Counted from the first letter of the stretch, positions 18,651-28,052 are shown. The stretch is DNA of 64,000 nucleotides from Methylomonas sp. MK1 (GCF_000365425.1 NZ_AQOV01000001.1:1860001-1924000); one strand, 5' to 3'. Numbers and translations are program-made. Notes: generated by a model not told the origin, from the letters alone.

Positions 18651-19859
18651 GTGGAAGCCCAAGCCGTTCATCAATTTTTCTTTCAGTTGATGGTCATTTT
18701 GCTGACCGCTCGACTGTTGGGCGAACTATTTGCGCGCATGCAAAGTCCGCCGGTCGTCGGTGAATTGCTGGCTGGCGTGATTCTTGGCCCAAGCTTGCTC
18801 GGCTGGATGGAACCCAGTCAGGTTATCAAGTTATTGGCGGAGATTGGCATCATCCTGCTGCTGTTCGAAGTTGGTCTGGATACCGATATTCGCCAGTTGG
18901 CTAAAACTGGTTTGAAGGCACTGTTCGTCGCGGTCAGCGGCTTTGTTTGGCCATTTGCGCTGGGCTTTTCGATCAGTCATTTCTTGTTCGGGCTTAGTCT
19001 GCTGGAGTCTCTATTCATCGGTGGCACGCTGACCGCCACCAGTATCGGCATTACCGTTCGTGTTCTCACCGACCTGAAGCGGCATCACAGTCACGAAGCG
19101 CAAGTAGTGTTGGGCGCAGCAGTCATCGACGATATTTTGGGCGTGGTATTGCTGGCCGTTCTTTACGACTTTTCCAAGGTTGGTCAAATCGATCCGTCCC
19201 ACGCCGTTCGGGTCATCGGTTTCATCGCGATGTTCTTTGTTTTGGCACCGCTGTTTGCCAAAGTCATTTCGCTGATGATTCGAAAATTCGCCAAAATCAG
19301 CCAGACCGAAGGCCTGATTCCGACGTTAATCGTTTCGTTGGTGCTGTATTTCGCCTGGTTGGCCCACGAAATGGGGGCGCCGGAATTATTGGGTGGGTTT
19401 GCTGCTGGGCTCGCGCTCTCCAGGCGCTTCTTTCTGCCGTTCGGTTTGGCCTTGCATGAGGACTCCGATTTTACCGGCCGCATCGAAGCCCAAATGCTGC
19501 CTATCGTTCAACTGTTCGTGCCGATTTTTTTTGTGACAGTCGGACTTTCTCTGAATTTACGCACAATCGACTGGACTTCGCCATTCATTTGGGGATTTTC
19601 CGCCAGCCTTTTCGCAGTCGCGGTATTAGGCAAACTGTTAGGTGCATTATTACTGCACGACCCTTGGAAGGAACGCTTGGCGATCGGTATTGCCATGATT
19701 CCACGAGGCGAGGTCGGTCTGATCTTTGCAGAACTGGGCCGCACTTCGGGCATTTTAAATAACGAAATTTATGCGGCGCTGATTATCGTCATCGCGATGA
19801 CCACGCTGCTTGCGCCAATTCTATTGAAAGGATATTACCGTTGCCTGCATATCGATTGA
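18651..19859 (+). CDS. CPA2-type cation:proton antiporter
   Basis: 402 residues, inner membrane, KefB/NapA-like Na+(K+)/H+ antiporter. Starts with LMVILLTARLLGELFARM, then QSPPVVGELLAGVILGPSLLG and a GGTLTATSIGIT region with the family Asp-Asp (VIDDILGVV), and ends near IPRGEVGLIFAELGR. No C-terminal RCK domain. The GTG at 18651 follows ACAGGA; the frame upstream to 18543 overlaps opgC and is not coding. Part of a run with nhaD. Confidence 0.85.
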   Translation: MEAQAVHQFFFQLMVILLTARLLGELFARMQSPPVVGELLAGVILGPSLLGWMEPSQVIKLLAEIGIILLLFEVGLDTDIRQLAKTGLKALFVAVSGFVWPFALGFSISHFLFGLSLLESLFIGGTLTATSIGITVRVLTDLKRHHSHEAQVVLGAAVIDDILGVVLLAVLYDFSKVGQIDPSHAVRVIGFIAMFFVLAPLFAKVISLMIRKFAKISQTEGLIPTLIVSLVLYFAWLAHEMGAPELLGGFAAGLALSRRFFLPFGLALHEDSDFTGRIEAQMLPIVQLFVPIFFVTVGLSLNLRTIDWTSPFIWGFSASLFAVAVLGKLLGALLLHDPWKERLAIGIAMIPRGEVGLIFAELGRTSGILNNEIYAALIIVIAMTTLLAPILLKGYYRCLHID

Positions 19860-19956
19860 AACCAGCCTACAGGGTTGCCATTGACTTGAAAACCCAAGGC
19901 TTTTTTGGAATATGTGATCAACCGGTATGTCCGGTATTACTGAGATGGATGACTGC

Positions 19957-21399
19957 ATGAAACAATTAACAACGATTTTGCTCGGCTCATTAACAGGTGC
20001 GGGGCTGTTTTTATTTCCAAGCCTTGTCCTAGCCGAAAGTGTAGCGCAATCCATGGATTTAAGCGGGCATTGGGTTGGATTTTTGGCCTTAGGCTTATTT
20101 ACCGTCGCCTATGTATTCGTAGTTTTGGAGGAAGTGCTCGAACTGCGCAAATCCAAGCCGATGATGGTCGCGGCCGCGCTGATTTGGGTGGCGATAGCCT
20201 TGGTCTATAAGGATCGAGGGCTGTCAACGGTGGCGCAGGCTGCGATTCGGCATGATGTTCTGGACTATGGCGAACTGTTGTTGTTCCTGATCGTATCGAT
20301 CGCTTACATCAATGCCATGGAAGAGCGGCGCGTGTTCGACAGTTTACGCGCATGGTTGGTGAATAAAGGCTTGAGTTATCGTCAATTGTTCTGGGTAACT
20401 GGCATCCTGGCCTTTTTCATATCCTCGGTATCCAACAACATGACCACCGCTATGCTGATGTGCGCGGTAGTGATGGCGGTCGGTAAAGACAATGCAAAAT
20501 TTGTTGGCGTGTCCTGCGTCAATACGGTCGTGGCGGCCAACGCGGGCGGCGCGTTTTGTCCGTTCGGCGACATCACCACGTTGATGGTCTGGCAAAAAGG
20601 CATTATTGAGTTTTGGACGTTTTTCAAACTGTTCGTGCCCTCGGTAGTGAACTTCCTGATTCCGGCGGCTCTGATGCACTTTGCCGTTCCCAAGGAACAA
20701 CCGGCGGCGATTCGCGCCAGAACTGCCACGCGCCGCGGTGCAAAACGCATCGTCGTTTTATTTCTGATGACGGTGCTGACCGCGGTTTTATTCCAAAACA
20801 ATCTTCAGCTACCCGCCGCGGTGGGGATGATGGCCGGTCTGACTTACCTGCAAATGTTCGGTTATTTCCTGCATATCACCCACCAGAACGAACCGGAACT
20901 GGGCGTCGATCCTTTATATGGCGACAATAACGCCGAGCCGGACGATAGCGACAGTTTGCGCTTTGACATTTTTCATCATTTAGCCCGCATGGAATGGGAT
21001 ACCTTGCTGTTTTTCTACGGGGTGGTACTTTGCGTGGGCGGTATCAATTTTATCGGCTATCTGCATCATTTATCCGGTTTCCTTTACGGCGAACTTGGTG
21101 CAACGCCGGCCAACGTTTTGGTGGGTGTCATTTCCGCCTTGATCGACAACATCCCGGTCATGTTCGCGATCCTGGCCATGCATCCGGAAATGTCCGAAGG
21201 CCAATGGCTGTTGGTGACCTTGACCGCCGGCGTAGGCGGCAGTTTGTTATCGGTCGGCTCTGCCGCTGGCGTGGCGCTAATGGGTCAAGCCAAAGGCATT
21301 TACACCTTCATGACACATCTGAAGTGGGCGCCGGTGATTGCCTTGGGGTATTTGGGCAGCATCGGCGCGCATTTCCTGATGAACGGCGGACTGTTTTAA
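19957..21399 (+). CDS. nhaD: NhaD family Na+:H+ antiporter
   Basis: 480 residues, ion transporter superfamily. The start has a signal-like helix (ILLGSLTGAGLFLFPSLVLA) and contains NhaD-type motifs SSVSNNMTTAML, NAGGAFCPFGDITTLMVW and SALIDNIPVMFAILAM. Family members drive Na+ out at alkaline pH. An in-frame ATG at 19927 would add ten residues; neither start has a strong RBS. Downstream is a DUF502 gene, 45 bp away. Confidence 0.88.
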   Translation: MKQLTTILLGSLTGAGLFLFPSLVLAESVAQSMDLSGHWVGFLALGLFTVAYVFVVLEEVLELRKSKPMMVAAALIWVAIALVYKDRGLSTVAQAAIRHDVLDYGELLLFLIVSIAYINAMEERRVFDSLRAWLVNKGLSYRQLFWVTGILAFFISSVSNNMTTAMLMCAVVMAVGKDNAKFVGVSCVNTVVAANAGGAFCPFGDITTLMVWQKGIIEFWTFFKLFVPSVVNFLIPAALMHFAVPKEQPAAIRARTATRRGAKRIVVLFLMTVLTAVLFQNNLQLPAAVGMMAGLTYLQMFGYFLHITHQNEPELGVDPLYGDNNAEPDDSDSLRFDIFHHLARMEWDTLLFFYGVVLCVGGINFIGYLHHLSGFLYGELGATPANVLVGVISALIDNIPVMFAILAMHPEMSEGQWLLVTLTAGVGGSLLSVGSAAGVALMGQAKGIYTFMTHLKWAPVIALGYLGSIGAHFLMNGGLF

Positions 21400-21444
21400 C
21401 GTTCGAGCAAATTTCAACCGACTCAACCTGATGAGGGCTTAGCA

Positions 21445-22050
21445 ATGAAAGAAACCATACGAAAATTTTTCGACTATTTCCTGTTGGGCACGCTATCGGT
21501 TTTACCGATTCTGGTCGTGGTACAGATCGTAGTGCTTATCGAGCGACTATTGCGCGACGTTTTTCGTGGTGTTCACGGTTACTACGAGAATTACTGGATC
21601 ACCGCCTTGTTGTTTGCCGTCACGATTTTAGCCTTGGGATTCCTAGGCTACCGCATTCGCAACGGCAAGACTTACATCCTGACTTTGCTGGAAGTCTATC
21701 TGGAAAAACTGCCGATTCTGAGCACGGTTTACCGCGTCAGCAAAAAATTGATCGGCATTTTTTCCGGCGATGGACAAAACGCCCCTCGGGAAGTGGTTTA
21801 TGTGGAATATCCCAAGGATGGCGTCTGGGTACCGGCCTATGTCACCAACCAAATGGGTGATCTATACGTGCTGTATGTGCCGACATCGCCCAACCCCACC
21901 TCTGGGTTTACCGTCATGGTACATCGCTCCAAGATCGTCAAATCCGCCATGACATTCGAGGAAGCCTCCAGCTTCGTCATCAGCGTGGGTGTTGACTTTT
22001 CCAAAGTCGACGATGCGGCCACCAAGTTAATTTCGCAACAGCCTCAATAA
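21445..22050 (+). CDS. DUF502 family membrane protein
   Basis: 201 residues. Two N-terminal membrane helices (YFLLGTLSVLPILVVVQIVV; ITALLFAVTILALGFLGY) then a soluble part with the DUF502 type pattern YVEYPKDGVWVPAYVTN and YVPTSPNPTSGFTVMV. Function unknown; often encoded next to transporters. Good spacing behind nhaD. Confidence 0.8.
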   Translation: MKETIRKFFDYFLLGTLSVLPILVVVQIVVLIERLLRDVFRGVHGYYENYWITALLFAVTILALGFLGYRIRNGKTYILTLLEVYLEKLPILSTVYRVSKKLIGIFSGDGQNAPREVVYVEYPKDGVWVPAYVTNQMGDLYVLYVPTSPNPTSGFTVMVHRSKIVKSAMTFEEASSFVISVGVDFSKVDDAATKLISQQPQ

Positions 22051-22080
22051 TCACTCACTCTTTAATAAGGAACCCAACGC

Positions 22081-22623
22081 ATGTACGACGATGAAATCAT
22101 GACTGAAGCCAATCCCGGCAAGCGACATTTTGTGATTGAACAAGTCGTGTTCATCCTATTGATTGTGTTGTCGCTGGCTGGTATTTACATCACCAACTTC
22201 AATCCCGACGACGGCTATGGTTATTGGTTATTGATGGTTTTTGTGTTTGGACTGTTATCGGTTTTCGTTGCCTGGCTACAGTCAAAAAGCAGCGAGGCGA
22301 ATTTTGGTGCAGTTCTCAAGGCGCAAGGCATGCATTGGCTGCACACCATCATTGTCGTGATCGCCGCATCCTTTCTCAATAAATCCGGTCAAATGACAGG
22401 GGTCGCGGCTGATTTGGTCATTTTATTGGTATTAGGGTTATCAGCTATGCTCAACGGTTACCATGTCGGCTGGGAGTTTAGTCTGCTGGGCTTTTTCCTG
22501 GTGGGATGCGCGATCATCATCGGCTATATCCCTGCTTTTATATGGGCCAGCGTCATACTGGCCATTGTTATCGTCACAGCGTCTTTTATGCGTGCATTCT
22601 GGTTTCGCGTAGAAGATGACTAG
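22081..22623 (+). CDS. Polytopic membrane protein, unknown
   Basis: 180 residues with about five membrane helices (VVFILLIVLSLAGIYIT; WLLMVFVFGLLSVFVAWL; LHTIIVVIAASFL; LVILLVLGLSAML; then two near the C-terminus). No family recognised. Lies 30 bp behind the DUF502 gene and 18 bp before the next small gene; an alternative ATG is at 22099. Probably the fifth gene of the opgC-antiporter run. Confidence 0.6.
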   Translation: MYDDEIMTEANPGKRHFVIEQVVFILLIVLSLAGIYITNFNPDDGYGYWLLMVFVFGLLSVFVAWLQSKSSEANFGAVLKAQGMHWLHTIIVVIAASFLNKSGQMTGVAADLVILLVLGLSAMLNGYHVGWEFSLLGFFLVGCAIIIGYIPAFIWASVILAIVIVTASFMRAFWFRVEDD

Positions 22624-22641
22624 TTCGAAGGAGGTCATGCT

Positions 22642-22851
22642 ATGAAAGCCATTTTTAATTGGTTGGGTCAACGGGACCTTAAAAACCGCATCGCCATCGC
22701 CATTTCAATATTGTGGGTAACGGTTGTGCCATTTTATCTCGTCCCTTATGGCGGAGAATCCACCGGCCCGGTTGAACATTTTCTATGGTGGGGGTTGTTT
22801 CCGTTGTTTTTGTATTGGGGCCGCCGGTTTTGGGTCAGGAAATGGTTTTGA
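22642..22851 (+). CDS. Small membrane protein, unknown
   Basis: 69 residues with two likely helices (IAIAISILWVTVVPFYLV; FLWWGLFPLFLYWG) and a basic tail. An AAGGAGG RBS lies upstream of the ATG. Last gene of the plus-strand run before the transfer operon. Function unknown. Confidence 0.55.
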   Translation: MKAIFNWLGQRDLKNRIAIAISILWVTVVPFYLVPYGGESTGPVEHFLWWGLFPLFLYWGRRFWVRKWF

Positions 22852-22940
22852 GTAAAGGATTACAAAAACAACTTCAGCAACTTTTTGTCGTGCAAATGCC
22901 TACGATGCAAGAGATATTCGGTTAATAAATAATCATTTTC

Positions 22941-22981
22941 GCAGCTGAACGCAAATTCGTCGTCAGCTGCAAAAGCCCTTC
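22941..22981 (+). promoter_or_regulatory. Candidate master-activator box upstream of traL
   Basis: Inverted repeat GCAGCTGA (22941-22948) - N14 - TCAGCTGC (22963-22970), followed by AAAAGCCCTTC to 22981. The segment 22963-22981 matches 57747-57765 before ssb in 18 of 19 bases, and the left arm recurs there with the same 14-bp spacing. A -10-like CAATAA lies about 17 bp further down. In SXT/R391 and IncC elements the FlhDC-like activators SetCD/AcaCD act before these same two operons; assignment to such an activator is inference. Confidence 0.55.
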
Positions 22982-23026
22982 TTAAATTCCCCTTCACAAT
23001 AATGGCCATCCCAACCGGAGGTCATT

Positions 23027-23308
23027 ATGGAACCCGTTGCCATTCCCCAATCAATCGACGATCCCATCCACATTTTGCTGTGGAGCGCGGACGAGATTGT
23101 ACCCTTCATGGTTAGCATGCTCACCGGCATGTTGATCGATCAATTTATTCCTGGCTTGGCGCTAGGATTCATTGCGGTCAAGTTTTACCGGCGTTTCCGC
23201 GACAACCGCCCTGACGGCTATACCTTGCATGCGTTGTATTGGCTGGGTTTGTTGCCGAGTCGCGCCCATACCATTCCCAATCCCTACATCCGCCGGTTTC
23301 TGCCATGA
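23027..23308 (+). CDS. traL: Conjugative transfer protein TraL
   Basis: 93 residues, small inner membrane protein of the MPF-F pilus assembly machine. Contains the TraL-like helix (VPFMVSMLTGMLIDQFIPGLALGF) and a basic YRRFRDNRPDGY region. AACCGGAGG RBS before the ATG. First gene of the transfer operon; its TGA overlaps the traE ATG (ATGA). Confidence 0.8.
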   Translation: MEPVAIPQSIDDPIHILLWSADEIVPFMVSMLTGMLIDQFIPGLALGFIAVKFYRRFRDNRPDGYTLHALYWLGLLPSRAHTIPNPYIRRFLP

Positions 23309-23916
23309 GATGGTCGGATTTTCTGCAGACCTGGGACGGACAAGAGACCGAGAACCGGTTTAGCCGCGTCGTCATCATTGGATTGCTCGTCGTGTGCGTG
23401 ATTACTTCGCTGGCCGCCTGGCGCACCGAGCGCAGCATCATTCTGGTGCCGCCGAGCTTGACGCAGGAAGTCGAAGTCACTCGCAGCCAAGCATCCAGTG
23501 AGTTCAAGGAGTCCTGGGGCTTGTTCCTGGCCGAATTGCTCGGCAACACTACGCCGGCCAATGCCGACTTCCTGAAAACTGCGGTCGAGCCGCTATTGGC
23601 GCCAGATATTTACCGCAGTGTCCTGGATGCCATGAGCGATCAAATCAAGGCCATCAAAATGGACCGGGTCGCGATCAGTTTCACCCCGCGTCACGTCGAT
23701 TACGAAGCCGAGACCAACAAAGTCTTCGTCAGCGGCGAACTCAAAAGCCAAGGCCCCAGTTCCAAACCCGACGTCAAACCCCGCACCTACGAATTCATCA
23801 TCGCCATCAAAAACTATCGCCCCCGGCTGGAATACATCGACGTGTACCCGGATTCCCCCAGAACCTTGGATCGTCTCAAAGCAATGCAAGGCCAAACCCG
23901 CGAGGCTCGACCATGA
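23305..23916 (+). CDS. traE: Conjugative transfer protein TraE
   Basis: 203 residues, VirB8-like TraE of the F-type transfer system. One N-terminal membrane helix (VVIIGLLVVCVITSLAAW) then a periplasmic domain with IILVPPSL, typical for the family. The frame continues upstream to 23239 inside traL, but the ATG at 23305 overlaps the traL stop in the usual way. traK overlaps its end (ATGA). Confidence 0.88.
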   Translation: MRWSDFLQTWDGQETENRFSRVVIIGLLVVCVITSLAAWRTERSIILVPPSLTQEVEVTRSQASSEFKESWGLFLAELLGNTTPANADFLKTAVEPLLAPDIYRSVLDAMSDQIKAIKMDRVAISFTPRHVDYEAETNKVFVSGELKSQGPSSKPDVKPRTYEFIIAIKNYRPRLEYIDVYPDSPRTLDRLKAMQGQTREARP

Positions 23917-24884
23917 ATCGCTCATTCCCGCCAATTTTGTTATTCCTGACCGTTAGCACTGCCTTGTCTGCGGATGAATTACCCGTGACAGTGTTACCAC
24001 CGGCAACCACTGTGGCCGAAGATTCTTCCTCATCACAGCCAGTTGTCCCGTCGCAGCCAGATTTTGGCATTGAATTACCCCCAGTCGATGCCAGCATCTT
24101 GAAAGCAGCCAAACAGCAAGCGGCAGCGTCAAACTCAGCATCAGCCACTTCAATTGGACCACAGCACATTGCGGTTAAACCCGGCATCAACGAACTGATG
24201 CCGATTGCCGTCGGCCACTTGAATCGCCTGGTCACGCCGTTCGAACATCCGGTAGTCACGACCACCAGTCAGGCGACTACCAGTACCAAAGGCAAAATCG
24301 TTTATGTCGCCACCGCCGACGAAACGCCGGTCACGCTATACATCACCCCCGGCGACAACCAGGACATCGCACTATCCCTAACCCTGATCCCCAAACGCAT
24401 TCCGGCGCGGGAAATCCACCTCGATCTGGATAAGGACAGCTACCAATTGCTGAACCAATGGCAACGCGCCGATTCCGCAAGTCGAACCTCGAGTCAACAG
24501 GAACAAGCCTACATCAGCCAACTGAAAGCGCTGTTTCGGGATTTGGGTTTGCAAAAGACCCCGGCCGGATATTCACTCCGCGAACCCAAGCCCCAAGAAC
24601 AAATTCGCTGCCTGCAAGACCGCGTGCAAATTAAAACCGGCCAAGTTCTGGAAAGCCAGGATCGGCTGATTCTGGTGGGACTTGCCAAGAATACCGGCGG
24701 CGACATGCTCGAGTTCGACGAACGCAGTTGCGCGACGACGCAACAGGACGTGCTCGCCGTGTCGGTCTGGCCCAACGTGGTGTTGAAACCACAGGAAGCC
24801 ACCGAATTGTATGTCATGGTCCGACAATCGCCTGAGGCGTCATCCAGTTTGCGGCCTTCGTTACTGAGCGGAGGTCAACCCTAA
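23913..24884 (+). CDS. traK: Conjugative transfer protein TraK
   Basis: 323 residues, secretin-like (VirB9-type) outer component of the core complex. Signal peptide (ILLFLTVSTALSA), a Pro/Ser-rich segment to about residue 85, then the TraK beta domain (TPVTLYITPGDNQDIALSLTLIPKRIPAREI). ATGA overlap with traE and TAATG overlap with traB. Confidence 0.85.
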   Translation: MNRSFPPILLFLTVSTALSADELPVTVLPPATTVAEDSSSSQPVVPSQPDFGIELPPVDASILKAAKQQAAASNSASATSIGPQHIAVKPGINELMPIAVGHLNRLVTPFEHPVVTTTSQATTSTKGKIVYVATADETPVTLYITPGDNQDIALSLTLIPKRIPAREIHLDLDKDSYQLLNQWQRADSASRTSSQQEQAYISQLKALFRDLGLQKTPAGYSLREPKPQEQIRCLQDRVQIKTGQVLESQDRLILVGLAKNTGGDMLEFDERSCATTQQDVLAVSVWPNVVLKPQEATELYVMVRQSPEASSSLRPSLLSGGQP

Positions 24885-26257
24885 TGGCCAGTGTCGATAC
24901 CTGGTGGACACGCTTGAGTCCAACCGCCAAACGTAATTTAGCTGTCGGCAGCATCGGTACCGTGCTGTTGGCCGTCATCATCGCGCTGGCCACCATCACC
25001 CCGGAAGTCGGCAAGCCACTGAGTAAACAGGCCACCATCCAACACATCCTGACCGATAGCGATCCGCGCTCGCTGGGGATCGACGGCATTTCCGCGCAAT
25101 TGCGCGATCTGCTGCAGAAAAACGACGAACAAGCCCGCCGACTAGCCTCAATCGAAGAACAGCAACGGCGCGAACAGCAATCCGACGAAATCCGCTTCAA
25201 ACAATGGACCACCGCTGAGCGGGAAGCCTATGAAGCCAAGCTTCAAGCGGTCACCGGTGAAGTTGAGACGTTGAAGAACAAAGCGTCTACAACGGCAGTG
25301 GCTGGCAACCCTGGCGACGCCAATCAACCTGCTGTGGAGCCAACGGCACCGGGAAGACCGTCATACGGCCGCCCGAGCAATCCGCCGTTCGACAACGGGC
25401 AAGACGATCTCAACCGCGTGTTCGAGCAAGCCGCTATTCCCGCACCGACTGCTAGCAATACCGGCGTCTCAGGAGCACGAGCCAATAACCAAGCGCCGGC
25501 GGCTATGCAAATTCGGGTTATCCAGGAAGGTACTGACCAATCCAACGATAAAGACAAAGACACGACTCCGACTCTGGATCGCAGACACTCGAACCATGCC
25601 AACAACGACGTTTTCATCCCGGCCGGCAGCATATTGACCGGGGTGTTGTTGAACGGCCTGGATGCCCCGACCGGCAAAAAAGCCAAGAAAGAACCCATGC
25701 CGGTACTGTTCCGGATCAAGAAGGAAGCCATTCTGCCCAACCGTTTTCATGCCGATGTCCGCGAGTGCTTCCTGCTGGCCGCGGGCTTCGGCGACCTGAG
25801 TGCTGAGCGGGCCTACTTTCGCGGCGAGACCTTTTCCTGTGTCCGGCAGGACGGTGGCGTGATCGAAGTACCGATGAATGCGTATGCCACCGGCGAAGAC
25901 GGCAAAAACGGGGTGCGTGGCCGCGTCGTTTCCAAACAAGGTGCACTACTCGCCCAATCCATGATGGCGGGCTTTTTACGCGGCTTTTCCGATGCCTTCG
26001 GCCGCAACCAGATCCCGGTGCTGATGACCGGCGGCCTGGGGGCGCTTTCAGGAACTACACCGTTTCAAAGCGCGTTTTCCTCGCAGTCGATGGAAGGTGG
26101 TGCGTTGAAAGGCGCCGGTTACGCCATGGAACGCCTGTCACATTTTTACATGGACATGGCCGAAGAGATTTACCCGGTCATCGAAGTCGATGCCACCCGC
26201 CAGGTCAACTTCATCGTGCAAAAAGGCACGGCGCTGAAGCTGAAGTCGCCGAGCTGA
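24884..26257 (+). CDS. traB: Conjugative transfer protein TraB
   Basis: 457 residues, VirB10/TrbI-like bridge of the core complex. N-terminal membrane helix (VGSIGTVLLAVIIALATI, about residues 22-39), a Q/E-rich coiled coil (residues 65-130), a Pro/Asn-rich linker, and the C-terminal TrbI-like beta barrel (IPAGSILTGVLLNGLDAPTG). Usual order after traK. Confidence 0.88.
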   Translation: MASVDTWWTRLSPTAKRNLAVGSIGTVLLAVIIALATITPEVGKPLSKQATIQHILTDSDPRSLGIDGISAQLRDLLQKNDEQARRLASIEEQQRREQQSDEIRFKQWTTAEREAYEAKLQAVTGEVETLKNKASTTAVAGNPGDANQPAVEPTAPGRPSYGRPSNPPFDNGQDDLNRVFEQAAIPAPTASNTGVSGARANNQAPAAMQIRVIQEGTDQSNDKDKDTTPTLDRRHSNHANNDVFIPAGSILTGVLLNGLDAPTGKKAKKEPMPVLFRIKKEAILPNRFHADVRECFLLAAGFGDLSAERAYFRGETFSCVRQDGGVIEVPMNAYATGEDGKNGVRGRVVSKQGALLAQSMMAGFLRGFSDAFGRNQIPVLMTGGLGALSGTTPFQSAFSSQSMEGGALKGAGYAMERLSHFYMDMAEEIYPVIEVDATRQVNFIVQKGTALKLKSPS

Positions 26258-26284
26258 TTCTTTAACCCAACTCCAAAGGTCGTT

Positions 26285-27109
26285 ATGACGCTACGCAAAA
26301 TTTCTTTATTGATAGCCACGCTACTCGGTACATCCATCGCCCTGGCCGCCAATCCGCAAAAGCAGGCGGTCTCGGATATTGCCGCCGGTTTGCTATCGAT
26401 CAAAATCGACGGCATGCAGGACTTGCCGATCTCGGGCCTGAAGATGGTCAAGTCCGGTGAGCAGACGGTGTTTATCTCCAGCAATGGCCGCTTTGCCTTT
26501 TACGGCGGCAAATTGATGGACATCTGGACTCAGCAAGAAATCAAGGAACTGGCGGATATCGACAAAATCGCCAACCGTATCGATCTGTCGCGGATGAAAC
26601 TCAAGGCCGACGATCTAGGTGCGGTGACCGTCGGCCACGGCAAAGCCCAGGTACTGGTGTTCATCGATCCCCGGTGCCCTTACTGCGGCAAGGTCATGAA
26701 AGACCTGCAAGCCTTGCAAGACCAATACACCTTCAAACTGGTGATGGTGCCCATCCTCGGCCCCGAGTCGCAAAACATCGTCGTGCAACTGGCCTGTCAG
26801 TTAGGCGCGAGCGATACCAAAGCCAAAGACGCCGCGCGCGACCGCTTGTTGAAACAGGATTACGCGGGCTTGCCGACCGAACCACCGGTTCAGTGCAACA
26901 AAGAGCCACTGCAAAAAGCCGTGGTCACCGCCAAGTTATTCGATTTGAAGGGTGTGCCATTTCTGATCGCCCCGGACGGCCGCACCCACAGTGGCGCACC
27001 CGAGGTATTAGCCGATTGGTTGGCCGACAAACCCAAACCGTCGCCCAGTCTGGCAACGACACCCGCTACCAACGCCCAAAACACCAAAGCACAGGAGAAG
27101 CAGCCTTGA
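26285..27109 (+). CDS. dsbC: DsbC-like periplasmic disulfide isomerase
   Basis: 274 residues with signal peptide (SLLIATLLGTSIALA), a dimerisation-like region and a thioredoxin fold with the active site CPYC at residues 131-134 (FIDPRCPYCGKVM). It would help fold Cys-rich transfer proteins such as TraU and TraN. In SXT and IncC the gene usually lies after traA; here it stands between traB and traV. Confidence 0.85.
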   Translation: MTLRKISLLIATLLGTSIALAANPQKQAVSDIAAGLLSIKIDGMQDLPISGLKMVKSGEQTVFISSNGRFAFYGGKLMDIWTQQEIKELADIDKIANRIDLSRMKLKADDLGAVTVGHGKAQVLVFIDPRCPYCGKVMKDLQALQDQYTFKLVMVPILGPESQNIVVQLACQLGASDTKAKDAARDRLLKQDYAGLPTEPPVQCNKEPLQKAVVTAKLFDLKGVPFLIAPDGRTHSGAPEVLADWLADKPKPSPSLATTPATNAQNTKAQEKQP

Positions 27110-27621
27110 AATCCATGCATTCGAATTCCTTGACTTTCAGCAGCCTGTTGCTGATGGTGTTAACCACCGGATGCGCCACCACCGAATACGGCTGTAAAGG
27201 CATGCCGGACGAGCCCAGCTGCCTATCGACCACTCAGGCTTACCAGATCACCAATACGGCGATAACGGAAGCACCTCCGGAAAATAACCAAAGTTCGGAG
27301 TCACCCGTTAAACCGACACTCCCGCCCCCGTTACAACAACCCGTGCCCAAGATCGACGATCCCACACCGATTCGCACGCCCTCCCAGGTCATGCGCATCT
27401 GGATCGCGCCTTGGGAAGATGCCGAGGGCGATTTGATGGTGTCCAACTACGTTTACACCGAATTGGAACCCCGGCGCTGGATGATCGGCAAGGCGGCACC
27501 GACAGCCAATTCGTCGTTGATTCCTTTACAAATCGAGCAACGTCCGTCCGAGAAACGGCCGACCGTCGATACCCCTGAAGATGACAATCCGGAAAACCGA
27601 TTAGGCAAACAATTGCCCTGA
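27106..27621 (+). CDS. traV: Conjugative transfer lipoprotein TraV
   Basis: About 171 residues, outer membrane lipoprotein (VirB7-like) of the core complex. Signal ending LMVLTTGC with the lipid Cys, and a Cys pair motif YGCKGMPDEPSCLS typical of TraV, then a Pro-rich part and a C-terminal domain (RIWIAPWEDAEGDLM). CAGGAGAAG (27091-27099) is 6 bp from a TTG at 27106 that overlaps the dsbC stop, which favours that start; the ATG at 27115 is the alternative. The open frame upstream to 26674 is inside dsbC. Confidence 0.8.
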   Translation: MKSMHSNSLTFSSLLLMVLTTGCATTEYGCKGMPDEPSCLSTTQAYQITNTAITEAPPENNQSSESPVKPTLPPPLQQPVPKIDDPTPIRTPSQVMRIWIAPWEDAEGDLMVSNYVYTELEPRRWMIGKAAPTANSSLIPLQIEQRPSEKRPTVDTPEDDNPENRLGKQLP

Positions 27622-27688
27622 TCCATCATCCCTTTTCACCGCAGGCCACACCCCCTGCGAGAGTGAGCGGGCATCCGCTTAACAAGCG

Positions 27689-27730
27689 CCGGAATTGCAT
27701 TTCCGAGGCCGGACGGGCAACTGTTCTTTT
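27689..27730 (+). ncRNA. Nested hairpin leader before traA
   Basis: Inner helix TCCG/CGGA (27702-27705 with 27710-27713) inside a looser outer pairing GAA-TTGC with GCAA..TTC (27692-27726), followed by TTTTC. The 131-bp traV-traA gap also holds smaller GC-rich stems. The design resembles the leaders before bet, cobS and others (57961-63536), but the match is the weakest of the set. Confidence 0.35.
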
Positions 27731-27752
27731 CTAAACAATCGAGGTCGTTTGA

Positions 27753-28052
27753 ATGAAATCGTCCACTCGAACCGGGGTCTTGGTGGCCCTGGCATCGTTA
27801 TTTTTTATGTTGATGGCATCCGACGCCATGGCCGGTGCCGGCGGTACCGAGTTCAATAACGTCTGGACCTTGCTGACCGGCTGGGTCGAAGGCTTGCTCG
27901 GCCGCATCATTGCCATCGTGTTCGTCATCGTCGGCCTGGTGGCCGGTGTCGTGCGCGGCAGCATCATGGGCTTTGTGCTGGGGATTGCTAGCGGTGTCGG
28001 CCTGTTTGCGGCGCCGACCATCATCACCAACATCGTCACCGCGACGATTTAA
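27753..28052 (+). CDS. traA: Conjugative pilin TraA
   Basis: 99 residues, precursor of the pilus subunit. Long signal region (VLVALASLFFMLMASDAMA), likely cut after AMA, giving a mature peptide of about 70 residues with two hydrophobic helices separated by a short loop (IIAIVFVIVGLVAGVVRG; GFVLGIASGVGLFAAPTII). Its size and place between traV and traC fit the family. A structured leader precedes it. Confidence 0.8.
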   Translation: MKSSTRTGVLVALASLFFMLMASDAMAGAGGTEFNNVWTLLTGWVEGLLGRIIAIVFVIVGLVAGVVRGSIMGFVLGIASGVGLFAAPTIITNIVTATI

